This document shows, in pieces, positions 1-10,410 of a stretch of DNA of 64,000 nucleotides (position 1 is its first letter; every line of letters begins with the position of its first letter). A program made the translations under genes and the position numbers. The notes beneath the pieces were generated by a model. It did not search any database, was not told the DNA's origin, and saw only the letters and a list, made by a program, of their open reading frames with translations. The stretch covers positions 10,540,001 to 10,604,000 of the forward strand of contig NC_060254.1 of the NCBI RefSeq assembly GCF_921293095.1, given 5' to 3'. The stretch comes from Ischnura elegans (Eukaryota > Arthropoda > Insecta > Odonata > Coenagrionidae).

Positions 1-1714
1 AAATGAATGGAGTGGAGAAAGAACGACGAAGTGCTGGGCATGGTGGGTGAGAAGTGGCGCCTTATTCATGAGAAACGGAGGAGACAGAAGGTTTCAATGG
101 AAAGAGTACTGAGCGGAGTAGCAGCTTGAAACAATTATTTTCATTGAACTTTAACTAATATTTGATGGGACATGCCAAAAAAACATGAGTGAGTTTTCAC
201 AAAACCAAATAACTTGAGTCAAGACAGAGGAAATAATTGCATTGAGAAAGTAATTGGCTTAAGTGAATATGACCAAAGGCAAGAAAGTAATTGGAACTTG
301 GATATTTTGTCTTCCGTCAAGAGAGAATGAGATAAAAATGTATGCTTTTGCTAGATCTTTTAAGATTATTTAAGCCTCTTGCATTTTCACATCCTATCAA
401 AAGCAAATTTAACTATCTCTAATCAATAAAATTGCTTGAAATCATACATCATTTTGTGAATGTTGTAAATTTCAATGCTATTTTTTCCCCAAAACATCCT
501 TTTTATCAAAAAGGAAATCAAGGCATGTGGCCTATTTTATTTTAGGTTGACAAAAATTAAAGACCTATTCAATTATAAGACAATGATAAGGAATCTCATT
601 TTATTTCACATGATATATCAACTTCATTGGAGTAATTAGTCATTGCAGATATGCATAAGTGTTAGAAGGAAGAATGCTAGATGAGCGAGGGAGGAGAAAG
701 AAGAGAATACCTATTTTTATATAAATTGAAAGGGGTGGGCCTTAATGCTCAACGAAGAAGGAAGTCGTGGCTGGGAGGGGAGACAGGCCGGTGTGATTGT
801 CAAAATGCTCCATATAATATAGAATCTACATCTAGAAAGGTCACTCTATTTCATTCTATATCTTCTTCTTCATTGTTTCCGCTCTATGTGATTTATCGTA
901 GGCTGCTAATGGGCTGCAACGTTACTTACAGTTACCATGATGGAACTTATCACAATATTTTGGAATATTGTGTTTGATATGTGTTTTTTTTAACTATGTA
1001 TAATGGAACTCTTTTGTTGCATTACCTTGTTTCATTGGTTTATCGCGCACAACGAATAATTTTTAAGCAATGCTTCAATTTTTGTACAGTAAATTATTTT
1101 ATTCTGAGAGTACATATATTCCGTGGCAATAAATACCTTTCTAAATCTATAGAACCTACCTTGGCCGGTTTAAAACTCTAATAATTATAATAATAACGAT
1201 GATTCATGGTCTAAACACATGAAGCTTGTCGAGCTCGAAGTGTATAGCTTGTCGTAGAGAGCATGAGTAGATAAAAAAAGATGAAACACCCAATCACTCG
1301 CCCACCTTCCCCTTCTTTAAAGTCCATTTCCTGCAGAAATATCCCCTCGACCCCACTGGACAACCCTCTTCCGTGGCCACCAGTCAATTCTCTTTCTTTT
1401 TCTCCTCCCTCCACCCCCTGCCCATCACCCAATACACCCCCGAGAATCCCTTACATCTATCGACGGTCATACCCTTTTGTTTATTGCATTCCGATCTCTT
1501 TCCCGCCATTCTCCCCCTACCCCAGGATGGGCGCCCGGAGCCAAAGGAAATTTTCTCCTTTCGTCCCTTTCTCGATTTCAACCCCACCACACTATTTTAT
1601 TACCCTCTCTTCCGTCTATGGCTCTATGTAAATACTTTGTGTACATAGTAACTTTCTCATTTTCTGTTTTTGCTAGTATTTATAGAGTTCTTTTTTCTTT
1701 CTCTTAGCCTAAAA
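1..1714. other. Gene-free AT-rich stretch
   Basis: No recognisable gene, RNA or terminal-repeat element seen. A strongly pyrimidine-rich block at about 1290-1620 gives long open frames on both strands, but their proline/serine-rich translations look like compositional artefacts. Confidence 0.6.
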
Positions 1715-1773
1715 TGTTAATGTTGATTAGTGTTTTGAAGTTAAGGTATTTAAGTATTAAATGCAACATTTTT

Positions 1774-1812
1774 GGCCAACGTTTCAGTATATTTGTATAA
1801 CTTTATCAGGGA
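1774..1812 (-). ncRNA. Hammerhead-like ribozyme motif
   Basis: On the minus strand the order is CTGATAA, one extra base, an imperfect stem II (GTTATA with TATACT) and GAAACGTTGGCC. The four bases after GAA are the self-complementary ACGT, then U17, then stem I bases GG pairing with CC upstream of the core. Core position 8 is A rather than G, so activity is doubtful. Confidence 0.5.
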
Positions 1813-1870
1813 TTTTTTGCAAGGAATAATATTTATTTAATTAGTAAAAAAATCATATTCATTGAAAAAA

Positions 1871-1909
1871 TCTATGATGAAGGTATAAAAATATACTGCA
1901 ACGTTGGAC
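1871..1909 (+). ncRNA. Decayed hammerhead-like motif
   Basis: Right-arm partner of the 1774-1812 motif: a TATGATGA core remnant, stem II TATA/TATA, then GCAACGTTGG where GAAACGTTGG is expected. Two core substitutions make it very probably inactive. Confidence 0.35.
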
Positions 1910-1953
1910 AAAAATTTTGCATTTTATTCTTAAAGGCACTAATCAACGTCAAT

Positions 1954-2384
1954 ATGTAGTGCAATTTGATTGATATTTATTCTGATTGTAGTGCCACTTT
2001 ACACGCTCATTCGAATCATGTACTGTACAACGTTAATCCTAAGTGATTGAGTTATTCCTTGTATGTGCAGCTTTATGTTGAATTATTGTATTAACTTTTA
2101 ATTATTATATTGTATCGCTAGCGTTAGTAATAATTTATTTCCAGTCACCACATAAATGTAAATTGTTAGAAATTGGGTGATATGTTGTTATTGAAGTTGT
2201 TTGATGAATTTTTAATTTTTTATCATTTTGGTATGACATCGATAATGCACATAATAATGGTATGCTAGTAATTATACAGATTATTTCATGAGTTTGTATT
2301 TTGTTCTCCAAATAAATTTATAATTTATATGTATGTAAAAATTTAAGTGACAGAAGCGGCGAGATATAGTGGAATGGCATCCTA
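1954..2384. other. Gene-free AT-rich spacer
   Basis: AT-rich sequence between two foldback repeats; nothing recognisable. Confidence 0.6.
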
Positions 2385-2438
2385 TTAGTATCGAAAGAAC
2401 AGAGAGATGGCACTTTTCCACGGGTTTATTATTGAAGT

Positions 2439-2471
2439 ACAACGCGTTTCGATTGTCAGGTCATTATCACG
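2439..2471 (-). ncRNA. Hammerhead-like motif with palindromic stem III
   Basis: Minus strand: GTAC, the core remnant GTGATAA, T, a stem II beginning GACC, GAAACGCGTTGTAC. The stem III word ACGCGT is a perfect 6-base palindrome, position 17 is U, and stem I is GTAC pairing with GTAC. Core position 3 is G, a deviation expected to harm activity. Confidence 0.5.
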
Positions 2472-2494
2472 TACAATGAAACTCAAAATCATTG

Positions 2495-2535
2495 TACTTG
2501 ATAATGACCTGACGGTCGAAACGAGTCGTACTTTA
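2495..2535 (+). ncRNA. Hammerhead-like ribozyme motif (U3-A8 type)
   Basis: Plus strand: GTAC, core TTGATAA, one inserted T, stem II GACC-TGAC-GGTC (perfect four pairs), GAAACGAGTC, GTAC. Stem I pairs GTAC with GTAC and the cleavage triplet would be GUC. Relative to CTGATGA, both C3 and G8 are changed (to U and A), which keeps the known C3-G8 tertiary pair complementary. Confidence 0.6.
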
Positions 2536-2577
2536 ATAAGAAACCTATGGAAAGTGCCATCTCTCTGTTCTTGCAAT

Positions 2578-3214
2578 ATCTAAAAATTGTTTCTAAAGGC
2601 ACTAGTTAGTGAACTTAATGCTAATTTAACTTAAAGTAAAATGCATTTTTTGATGCTCCAGTAGATTTTCTATCTTTAAGGACCTGCGGTTCTAGGATGA
2701 TAAACCTATTCCATCTATCCTTTTTCTCTTTCCCTCTTCGTCCATTCCTTCCCTAATCTTCTCTCTCCGTCTTTCGCAAGGGGAGGGAAACACCCTCCTT
2801 CCCTTGCAACCCTTCGCTTGCAAACCATCCAAAGAATTCGCCACCCGCCGCTGGAAACCCTTGAGGGAAGACCATTCACCGCCGCGGACGGCCCAAATAT
2901 CTACACCAGCGCATCCTGCCCACTTTTAACCTTCCCTTCCCTCCCACGCACCGCTATTTTTTCCATCAAATGAAATTATGCAAGAGATCCGCATGAATTA
3001 TGTATGAGTTTCCGAGAGAGCTGTTTTTCCCTTTCCAAGCCGGGTGAACCCCCTACCTCGTATAAGCATCCCCTTCCATTTCTCCACTTCAGGCAATGCA
3101 TTTCTCCCCCTCCAACCCCGCTTCTAAATTTTCAACCCCTCCTCCATCCCCCCTCCCCGTCTTCTATCCTCCCGCTCCCTCCCCTCCCCCCTCAACCCAT
3201 GACATTCCCTGACC
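2578..3214. other. Gene-free stretch, pyrimidine-rich
   Basis: C/T-rich sequence around 2700-2960 and 3000-3210; no gene or repeat boundary recognised. Confidence 0.6.
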
Positions 3215-3885
3215 GTCTTTCGGGAATTGAGTCAATGCGCTGAAAATATACCTAATGTCGACTTTTTGCCCCGAGTGGCCGGGTTCGGACGCAAGCCCAG
3301 TGGACCAGAAGTCCTCATTTATTGATGAGTGCTCACTGGAGTGTATTGGTTTGCAAATTGGTCGGAAAGTTTAGATTTTTACGATGACTCGCTGCATAAT
3401 GTTGCAGATTTGGTCCCTTCGGATGCAAGTACTCCCAATTTCTTCCTGTACGCCGTTAGCTACCATATGATTTACGTCTACGAAACTTGGGAAAGTCAGG
3501 GACCTTACGGGAGGATAATTTGTTAGGATGTTATAAATTTAGCAAATTGTCTTTCGAGAATTGAGTCAATTCGCTGAAAATATACTTAATAGCTACTATT
3601 CATCCCGAATAGCCGGGTCAGGACGTCAGCCCAGTGGACCAGAATTTACAACAAAGACCTCATTTATTGATGAGTGCTCATTGGGGAGTGCACTGGTTTT
3701 CAAGTTGGCCGGAAGTTTGGATTTGTTTTCGATAAATTGAGGCATTATATTGCTGATTGGATCCCATGTGATGCAAGCATTCCCGAACTATTCGTGTAGG
3801 CTGTTAGATACCATAGGTTTACGTCCCTTCGGCCAAAAACTTGTGAAATCCAGGAAAATTTACTTGAGGATAGTATATTCGAGTA
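3215..3885 (+). repeat. Two-copy tandem repeat, 334-bp period
   Basis: The word GTCTTTCGRGAATTGAGTCA starts at 3215 and again at 3549. Following blocks (CCGGGT, GCCCAGTGGACCAGAA, CTCATTTATTGATGAGTGCT, GGATGCAAG-type words) recur in the same order. Copies are clearly diverged, with small indels. No coding potential is evident. It could be a residual satellite or an old segmental duplication. Confidence 0.85.
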
Positions 3886-4869
3886 CGATTCACAACATCC
3901 ATGCTATATTTTAGCCTACGCTACGCTATTAATAGGATTTCAAAGAGTAACCATTCACAAAACGAGCAAGGACAGAAATTCACCAAAATTTATCATATAC
4001 CTTAATATGAAACTTCACGGTAATGCATCAAGACATTACGGCACCCAGAAGGCAATGGCAGAGAAACATATGGACAAAATATGGCGCACAGGGAGAACAC
4101 TACACCTATTTATTCTACAGATAGTGAATGATGCAGCTGAAAAAAATATACAAAATGAAAAGGATGGTGGAAAAACATACATATTAGGACGGTACATTAC
4201 CAAGATACTAGGTAACTTTTACTCGATCGATCAATAAAATTTCTGAAGTTAATATATAAAAAATACGCAAAAATAAATAATGAATGTAACAATTGAGTTG
4301 TATACGCACTCTAAAATGTAAAATATTCAATATAGGAGTTAAATTTTCTACGTAACTTACGATTTTAGTCGAATACATTTTTGAGGGCCTGCTAAATACC
4401 GATTCCTTATTTCTAAATCTTCGTGATACAGATGGAGAGATAAATGAAATATGTGCATACTAAACATTAACGTTTCCAACCATTTAGCCTTGACCCTGGA
4501 ATTCCATTTCTCTATTCATGATGGGAAACAACGAACACCGGGATATCCAGTGTATTTTCGGTGATCCTATTTCAAAAAGGACAGCCTATTAGTCTTAGCC
4601 AAATGCCTCAAGATGATGCTGAAAGAAAATAGAGAGTAAGTTTAGAGGTAACTACTTCACTTCCTATGCGAGGCCTCATGATGACTAAGGACCAAGAAGC
4701 ACTTCCTCGGGCTCCATCCTTTCCTCGGAAATGCATTTCCCTCAAAACAAAACTCTCCTTTTCCGGGCCGTCCATCGCCCCTCATGGGTTCCAATACATA
4801 AAAGGTGATGAAACAGACATTCTCTCATGAATTTATATCAGAGCCAAGATAGGAGTATGGTGTATGGAA
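3886..4869. other. Gene-free stretch
   Basis: Short open frames only; nothing recognised. Confidence 0.6.
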
Positions 4870-5020
4870 GGATAGCGAAAAATGCATCTGAAAAAATAAA
4901 GATGAAATGAGAAGGATAGCGGAAAAACGTACAGAATGGGACGGATTTTCACCAAGTGGCTATCCACTATTTGATGCTGAAGTTGTTCGGGTTTCCCACC
5001 GGATGAGGTTCTCCATCTCT

Positions 5021-5062
5021 GTCGACGTTTCGATGGTCGTGTCGTCCATCTTCATCAGGGCT
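5021..5062 (-). ncRNA. Hammerhead-like ribozyme motif
   Basis: Minus strand: GCC, CTGATGA, inserted A, stem II GATGG/CCATC, GAAACGTC, then GAC. The conserved core is intact and the stem III word is ACGT. Confidence 0.65.
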
Positions 5063-5079
5063 TTGATTATGATTTATAA

Positions 5080-5120
5080 GCCCTGATGACGATGGGCGAC
5101 ACGACCATCGAAACGTCGGC
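5080..5120 (+). ncRNA. Hammerhead-like ribozyme motif (intact core)
   Basis: Plus strand: GCC, CTGATGA, inserted C, stem II GATGG/CCATC (five pairs), GAA, ACGT, C17, GGC. Stem I pairs GCC with GGC and the cleavage triplet would be GUC. One extra base separates CTGATGA from stem II in essentially every copy in this window; its effect on catalysis is not known to me. Confidence 0.7.
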
Positions 5121-5325
5121 AGAGATCGAGAACCTCATCTGGTGGGAAACCCGAAACAACTTCAACATCATAATACGCCGGGAAAACCTCAGATCTTTCT
5201 ATCTACTATTTACCTAATTAATCAATAGCTTTGCTGAAGCGCTTATGTTCCGTTCCATTCTAAATGTTTTCTACTGTCCTTTTCATTTCGTCTTTATTTT
5301 TTCAGATGCATTTTCCGCCATCAGT

Positions 5326-7462
5326 AAAAAAGTGGTAAAATAGGTGTTGTGTTCGTCCAGTGGGACACGTTTTGTCCAAATGATTCTCTAGCATTGCCTT
5401 CTCGGTATCGTAATTTTCTCACTCCATTCCATTGAAGTTTCGTATGAAATTGTAGGGTATACTTTTAGTGAAGTACTATCGTTGCTCGTCTTGTGAATGG
5501 TCTTCTCCTTCGCGTCGTCCCCTCAAGAGGCACCTCCCAAATTTCCCTCTGCCTCCCCACTCAAATCTCATCCCCTACCCTCCCTCCAATCTCTTCTCTT
5601 TCCTCCCTTTATTTCCCTCCCTAAAGGCTCTCCCTCAGGCCTATTCTTTCCTCCGAAACCCTCCCTCATCAGCATTCGCTTTATTCCTCCCCTCTTCTCC
5701 AAGCAGCCTCCTCCGAGAAACCAAATAAACGTCGCTTTTATTTAAGTTTCAAGCAACATCCTACTTATATTACTCCTCAAACCGCAGTCCAAAAATCTCC
5801 GCCTTCCCACGCTTAAGTTTTTGGACATGCCATTTTAAAATCCACTTTATGCTCTAATGTCTTTTCATACCTACGCGAAAGAAAAAAATAAATCAACGAG
5901 GATATGAATGTTTTTTTGTTGATGTTATTGTCAACGACAGGAGCCCTCACATTAGAGTTATGTTAATACAAGTTATGGTAAGGATATGAATTCTGTTATG
6001 ATAAAATAGTGATTCACAGTAAATGCGCTGAGCAGATGCGCTGAAATTTGCCGTGTATTTAAAAGGGTTTACGCTGGGAGCAAAATGATGCTAATTTCAC
6101 GGGGAAATAGCTTTTAAAATGACCGAAATTTATACTTAAAATGCCTAAATTTTCACAGCTGTTAAATGCTGTTCAGCGCGAGTGTAAATGCTCAAAAGCA
6201 ACAATTGGGAATAAATGGATCACATGTGAACATTTTTGAAAACCGAGTTAAATATGACCGAGTGGTCCGAAATCTGAAAAAGCCGGACAGAAGTCCAAAA
6301 TTGCGTTTTTTGTGGTAGGGACTTGAAACTTGGTATATATGCCCACAAATAATTGTTGACCATGAAAAAATAAGTTATTTTTCATAGATCCCATGCGTTG
6401 CTAACATACAAAGGACCAAACATGACCAAATTTCCAAAATCACGCCCGATTCCGTATTTCTTCGAAAAACTTCAGAGTTAATCTGCTGGTAGAATTTTGG
6501 TAGGATTTTAATGAAATAAAAAAACATTATATTCCAAAATACGGTACTTTATCTACATTTTCCATCATCATTGAATATTTGCGTTAATATTTGTGCGGTA
6601 TAATGTCGAAAAATGGCGGACCCTTTTTTTCTGGCAAAACCTGACATAAAGTAGACAATATCTTTAGTTTGAGAAAAAAAAGTTATCCTATTTTTCATCA
6701 GAGCATCTACAAGAGATACCATAAGAATATAAAACAAAACTCTTGGAAAAAGGTTTGCGGCTGCAAAAATGAACGCAAATATTTCGATCCCGGCTTCGCG
6801 GGGCTTTAGAGACTCTTTGACACTTTTGGATATTTCACGTTCCTTGGAACTTAATTATTGTAAGCCTTCGTTTTAGTCATACCATTCGATCTCCATTGAT
6901 CCGAAATACTTTGTTGAAGACATTACTTGAATACTGGATCGATCTACTTGATTACTGAATGTGGCTGCCTCTGCCATAGTATTCAGGGCATTATAATGTA
7001 TAATTCTCTACCTAATTACGGCTACTTTTATTCGGAATGGCATAATAACTCCCCAGTTCCTCCCCTCCCAGCAGTGTCCTTTCCTACGAATATTAAAAAA
7101 GAGGATCCTCAAGTCGGCCTCTAAATGTGTTGTCGCCGACCGCGCATTTAAATTAGTTTACAAAAGTAGCCAATCGTGTCACTGGCGGACAAATTGATCG
7201 GAGTTTCACAAATAAGGTATAATTAGGGGTATTAACATATATTTATACGCATGATGTTATAATACATCAAATTCATTAATTTTCAATGGTGTTCCTCTCA
7301 AGTACAAACATTTTAGTGCAAAATATTGGAAAAAAGTGGACCGCATTTTACTCATCTCCGCGCCGCGGTCATTTTCGAAAACCGATTAAAATGCGAACGA
7401 AGTGGCAACAGAAATCAGCCTTCTATCGGATGGAATTGGGCCTCCTGTATGCAAGTTCCATC
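5326..7462. other. Gene-free stretch
   Basis: Pyrimidine-rich 5470-5720, then AT-rich sequence. No terminal-repeat element, SINE or coding homology recognised in more than 2 kb. Confidence 0.55.
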
Positions 7463-7514
7463 AGGGGCGCAGCTAGCAATTAAGGCTAGGGGGGATTTTA
7501 GGCGCAACTAGACC
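7463..7514 (+). repeat. Left part of a ~0.3-kb repeat split by Harbinger
   Basis: The sequence GGGGCGCAGCTAG...GCGCAACTA matches the minus strand of the uninterrupted copy at 50198-50500, up to the exact point where the Harbinger terminal repeat begins. The remainder resumes at 15719. Confidence 0.8.
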
Positions 7515-7690
7515 AGTGGCCCGAGTCTTGAAATTTTCGTTACTCACCGAACACAAATCGACGTTTTCGTTATCGTCAGTAACTTCGTTAGCCTCATAGC
7601 GAATTTCGGCATCAACGAATCGCGGAGCAAGTCCTTAATTTTTTCGTTAACAGTACAGCGAATAATCTTCGTTTCGTTATTCCCGCTGGT
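7515..7690 (+). repeat. Harbinger left terminus with TTCGTT subterminal repeats
   Basis: After the terminal repeat come several TTCGTT words (near 7534, 7563, 7582, 7638, 7668) and inverse CGAA-type copies. The right terminus has the same dense arrangement. Subterminal arrays like this are probable binding sites for the element's own proteins (inference). Confidence 0.7.
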
Positions 7691-7793
7691 GCGGCAGCGA
7701 CGTCTGTGGCTTTGTACCAAACTAAAACAAATGACTGCTCTAACGCAATCGTACCCCAACCCACCGTTACTGATGGTTACCATGGATTCTCAC

Positions 7794-10323
7794 CAAGGTG
7801 CGTATAATAGGAGGTGGTCTCAGCTGAAACTCCGTGCGGGCGTGACGTCACGAAGTTCCCAACGTAGACGTATGCCAGCGTATGCCAGGGAATAACAAGC
7901 AGGAACCGGGTCGTGATATCGCCTTTCCGCATCAAATTCTTATGAGTTACAACAAAAAATATCGTTATTGGCCATCAGATTACGTTGTATATTCTTCCGG
8001 AATGTCCATGTTTCCTTTTCAATCGCATCAGAAGACTAGCAAAGTAAGCAGAATTATCGTATTCTACATCCTATAGTTTCACCAGTAAAATATCGTTATG
8101 ATCATGCTATTTGAAATTATAAACTCATAAGAGGAATAAGCTACCGTAAAAAAATAGTTAAACACGTATTTTATTTAAGTATTTTTAGCTGTAGAATTTA
8201 AACTGAAAACCAGGACTGCAGATTCGTTGCCACTCCAAAATCGCAAATGGAATTCTATTGATATCAAGATAAAACATTTACATGTAATGTAAATATGTGT
8301 CACAACTATTATTTTGGCTAAAAATAAATATCCTCTGTTAATTGAAGACCGTAATCTGAGCTAAGTCAGCACCAGCAGCAGTTAATTCGCCACTAAAAAG
8401 TAATTAAGGGAAAACTATAAGCGTGCCTTAAGACAAGTTTTGATGCTTTTACAGGACGTTTTTCCGGGTATGGAACTTATATATGTATTAACATGGTAAA
8501 TCATATCTGAAAGTACAAGTATTAATCTCATGCCCACAAAGTAGCAATGCTTACTATGGAATAATTTGAGCTTTAGGAAATAAAAACATAAGCTGAGAAA
8601 CAAGATCGAAGTTATTCCGCACATAATTTCCAAGTAAACTTCCATTAAGGTAGTGCAATGAACAGAATCGAGCACGAATCTGATCAATTTTAAGGGCTGA
8701 CTAATCAGAAATATTATCACTCCCCGAAATAAGACAAGAACAACTACGGAAACCACAACCTAACATGCAGTACATGTGCTTTTCATGAGAGTTGCCGCAT
8801 GGATAACAGCTGCATCAAATGGAATCACAGACATAGGTGTTAAAAACGAAAACAATTCTCATTTTTCAAACTTATATAATGTACACACATGTCAAATGTT
8901 ACATTTTCAGAATGATATAAGAACGCCATTGAAACTAAAAGATATCATATTAGTTAATAGATACTTAATATTATTTATACAATCAATGCAAAGTAAGCAA
9001 CTTAAAAATAAATGTTAAGTACAAATGATGAAACAATTCTATTGAAAAAGTTTCAAATTAGTGAGAGAACCATGAAAAGGAGATGAAAGCCGCCACGCAT
9101 ATTCCATTAATTGTTGCTGGAATAGCTGAACCTGTAATTGAGAATGTGTATTAATTACTGAGCTTGATTAGACCAAAAAAAACAAAGAATTTAATAATTC
9201 AATGAATATCATCAGAGTGATATATACAGTAAATGGTCAGCATCATCAATCATCATACATTCTAAAACCTTTGGATCTTTATCAAACATGCTATCACTCA
9301 AGTTTCTAATTCATCTTCCAAGGTTTGTACTACAAGAAGACAATGATTGAGCACTTTCAATTTGTAGTATTAGCAATATACAATAATAACAGCAAAATGA
9401 AACTATAAAACATAATAATATGATATAACCATTACACAACAACCATTTTTCCTCGACAAAAAGATTTCGATATTTACCAAAATATCTGCATTTATAATTA
9501 AATTTAATAACTACAATCATAAAAAACTAATACATTTCTCAATCATGACCATTGTATTTTTTATGACTACTGAAAATAATAAGGTATAAAACCTGGCAAC
9601 TTACCAAATAGCAGAATAGGTAGATGAATTTCACATTCAATAGACACTTCCAATCATATCCACAACTTAATGCTTCTCACCATGAAGATATAAAAACTGA
9701 ATAATTCCAAATAAAACCATAACGGAATGTTAACTGGATATCCTTCAATCACTAACAAAACATAATAATTCTCTAGGTTGACCGAAACAATTGACATTTA
9801 TGGAAAGAAACAAAATTAAAAACAGGACTTCAGAATGGCATTGAATTAATGGAAAAGCCAAACTTACCGGCGGACAGAAGAATGACCTTAAGTACTACAT
9901 TGATAACAATCTTTGTGGACTACTGATATACATATTCATATATACATATTCCTCACGGACACATTCAAATAGGTATAATATGAATCAGGATGAAGTGATA
10001 ACTATTTCTGTAAAAGAAAGGAATTGTTATAAAGGATCCTCAGAAGGCCAGTGAATTTATCTTTAACAAAACAATACTTACCTGTCAAAAGAAATATTCT
10101 CAATTATTATGAAGTTACTTCAACCTCATATTCCAGTTACCCAAAGATTTCAAGTCAAAGTACATTGTAGCCTCAAATTGCTTCCACGGCTGAGCCACGA
10201 TGCAAGGAACCCTAGGAACTCTGAGGAAGCGAAAGGCAATGTGGAACTGATGTGGAACTTCGTGACGTCACGCGCTTCCTCCCCCACTTTCAGCTGAGAT
10301 CACCTCCTATTATACGCACCTTG
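7794..10323. mobile_element. 2.5-kb non-autonomous TIR element inside Harbinger
   Basis: Inverted termini CAAGGTGCGTATAATAGGAG (7794 inward) and the same word on the minus strand from 10323. The match continues through CTCAGCTGAAA and, after a divergent patch, a second shared block GTGACGTCACGAAGTTCC. Flanks are GATTCTCAC (7785-7793) and GATTCTTAC (10324-10332), a 9-bp duplication with one mismatch, suggesting a Mutator-like element; hAT or P cannot be excluded. The interior is AT-rich with only short unrecognised open frames (longest 113 codons, minus strand 8415-8756, hydrophobic). It lies between the Harbinger terminus and the Myb gene, so it lengthens the 5' leader without breaking a reading frame. 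Confidence 0.75.
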
Positions 10324-10410
10324 GATTCTTACAGTGTTTATTTTTCCTTTGGAGCGACTAGTGCAGCTTAGGAGCGGATTTTTGTAATCATACATTGTAA
10401 TAAAAATATA

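Larger units (their letters stand above)
1715..1953. mobile_element. Foldback repeat 1 (hammerhead-bearing, probably Penelope-derived)
   Basis: Two inverted arms meet near 1830. The outer ends match as GTTGATTAGTG on the left and CACTAATCAAC on the right, and the inner arms share a word near CCAACGTTTCAGTATA. Each arm contains a hammerhead-like motif (left arm on the minus strand, right arm on the plus strand), the right one decayed. Similar palindromes recur at six other places in this window. The Penelope link is inferred from the reported association of such ribozymes with those elements; no reverse transcriptase is present here. Confidence 0.65.
2385..2577. mobile_element. Foldback repeat 2 (hammerhead-bearing)
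   Basis: Near-perfect palindrome of about 190 bp centred near 2483. The ends read AACAGAGAGATGGCAC and GTGCCATCTCTCTGTT. Each arm carries a hammerhead-like motif on opposite strands. The arms differ at scattered positions, so this is an aged inverted duplication and not an assembly artefact. Confidence 0.75.
4870..5325. mobile_element. Foldback repeat 3 (hammerhead-bearing)
   Basis: Inner arms 4977-5065 and 5075-5161 are almost perfectly complementary (TTGTTCGGGTTTCCCACC against GGTGGGAAACCCGAAACAA). Outer arms extend the symmetry: the segment near 4880 containing ATGCATCTGAAAAAATAAAG is repeated in reverse near 5285-5310. Both arms carry a full hammerhead-like motif. It shares its arm sequence with foldback 5 (31240-31445) and with fragments at 47.8 and 50.0 kb, so they form one repeat family. 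Confidence 0.8.

Noticed and set aside
1281-1648. Overlapping proline/serine-rich open frames on both strands
   Set aside because: The block is C/T-biased and all frames stay open because stops are rare in that composition; no domain, no splice support.
3004-3243. Open frame rich in P, L and S
   Set aside because: Same compositional artefact in a pyrimidine-rich tract.
8415-8756. Hydrophobic 113-codon frame on the minus strand inside the 2.5-kb element
   Set aside because: Looks membrane-like, but no family motif, no start context or splice support; AT-rich DNA often gives such frames.
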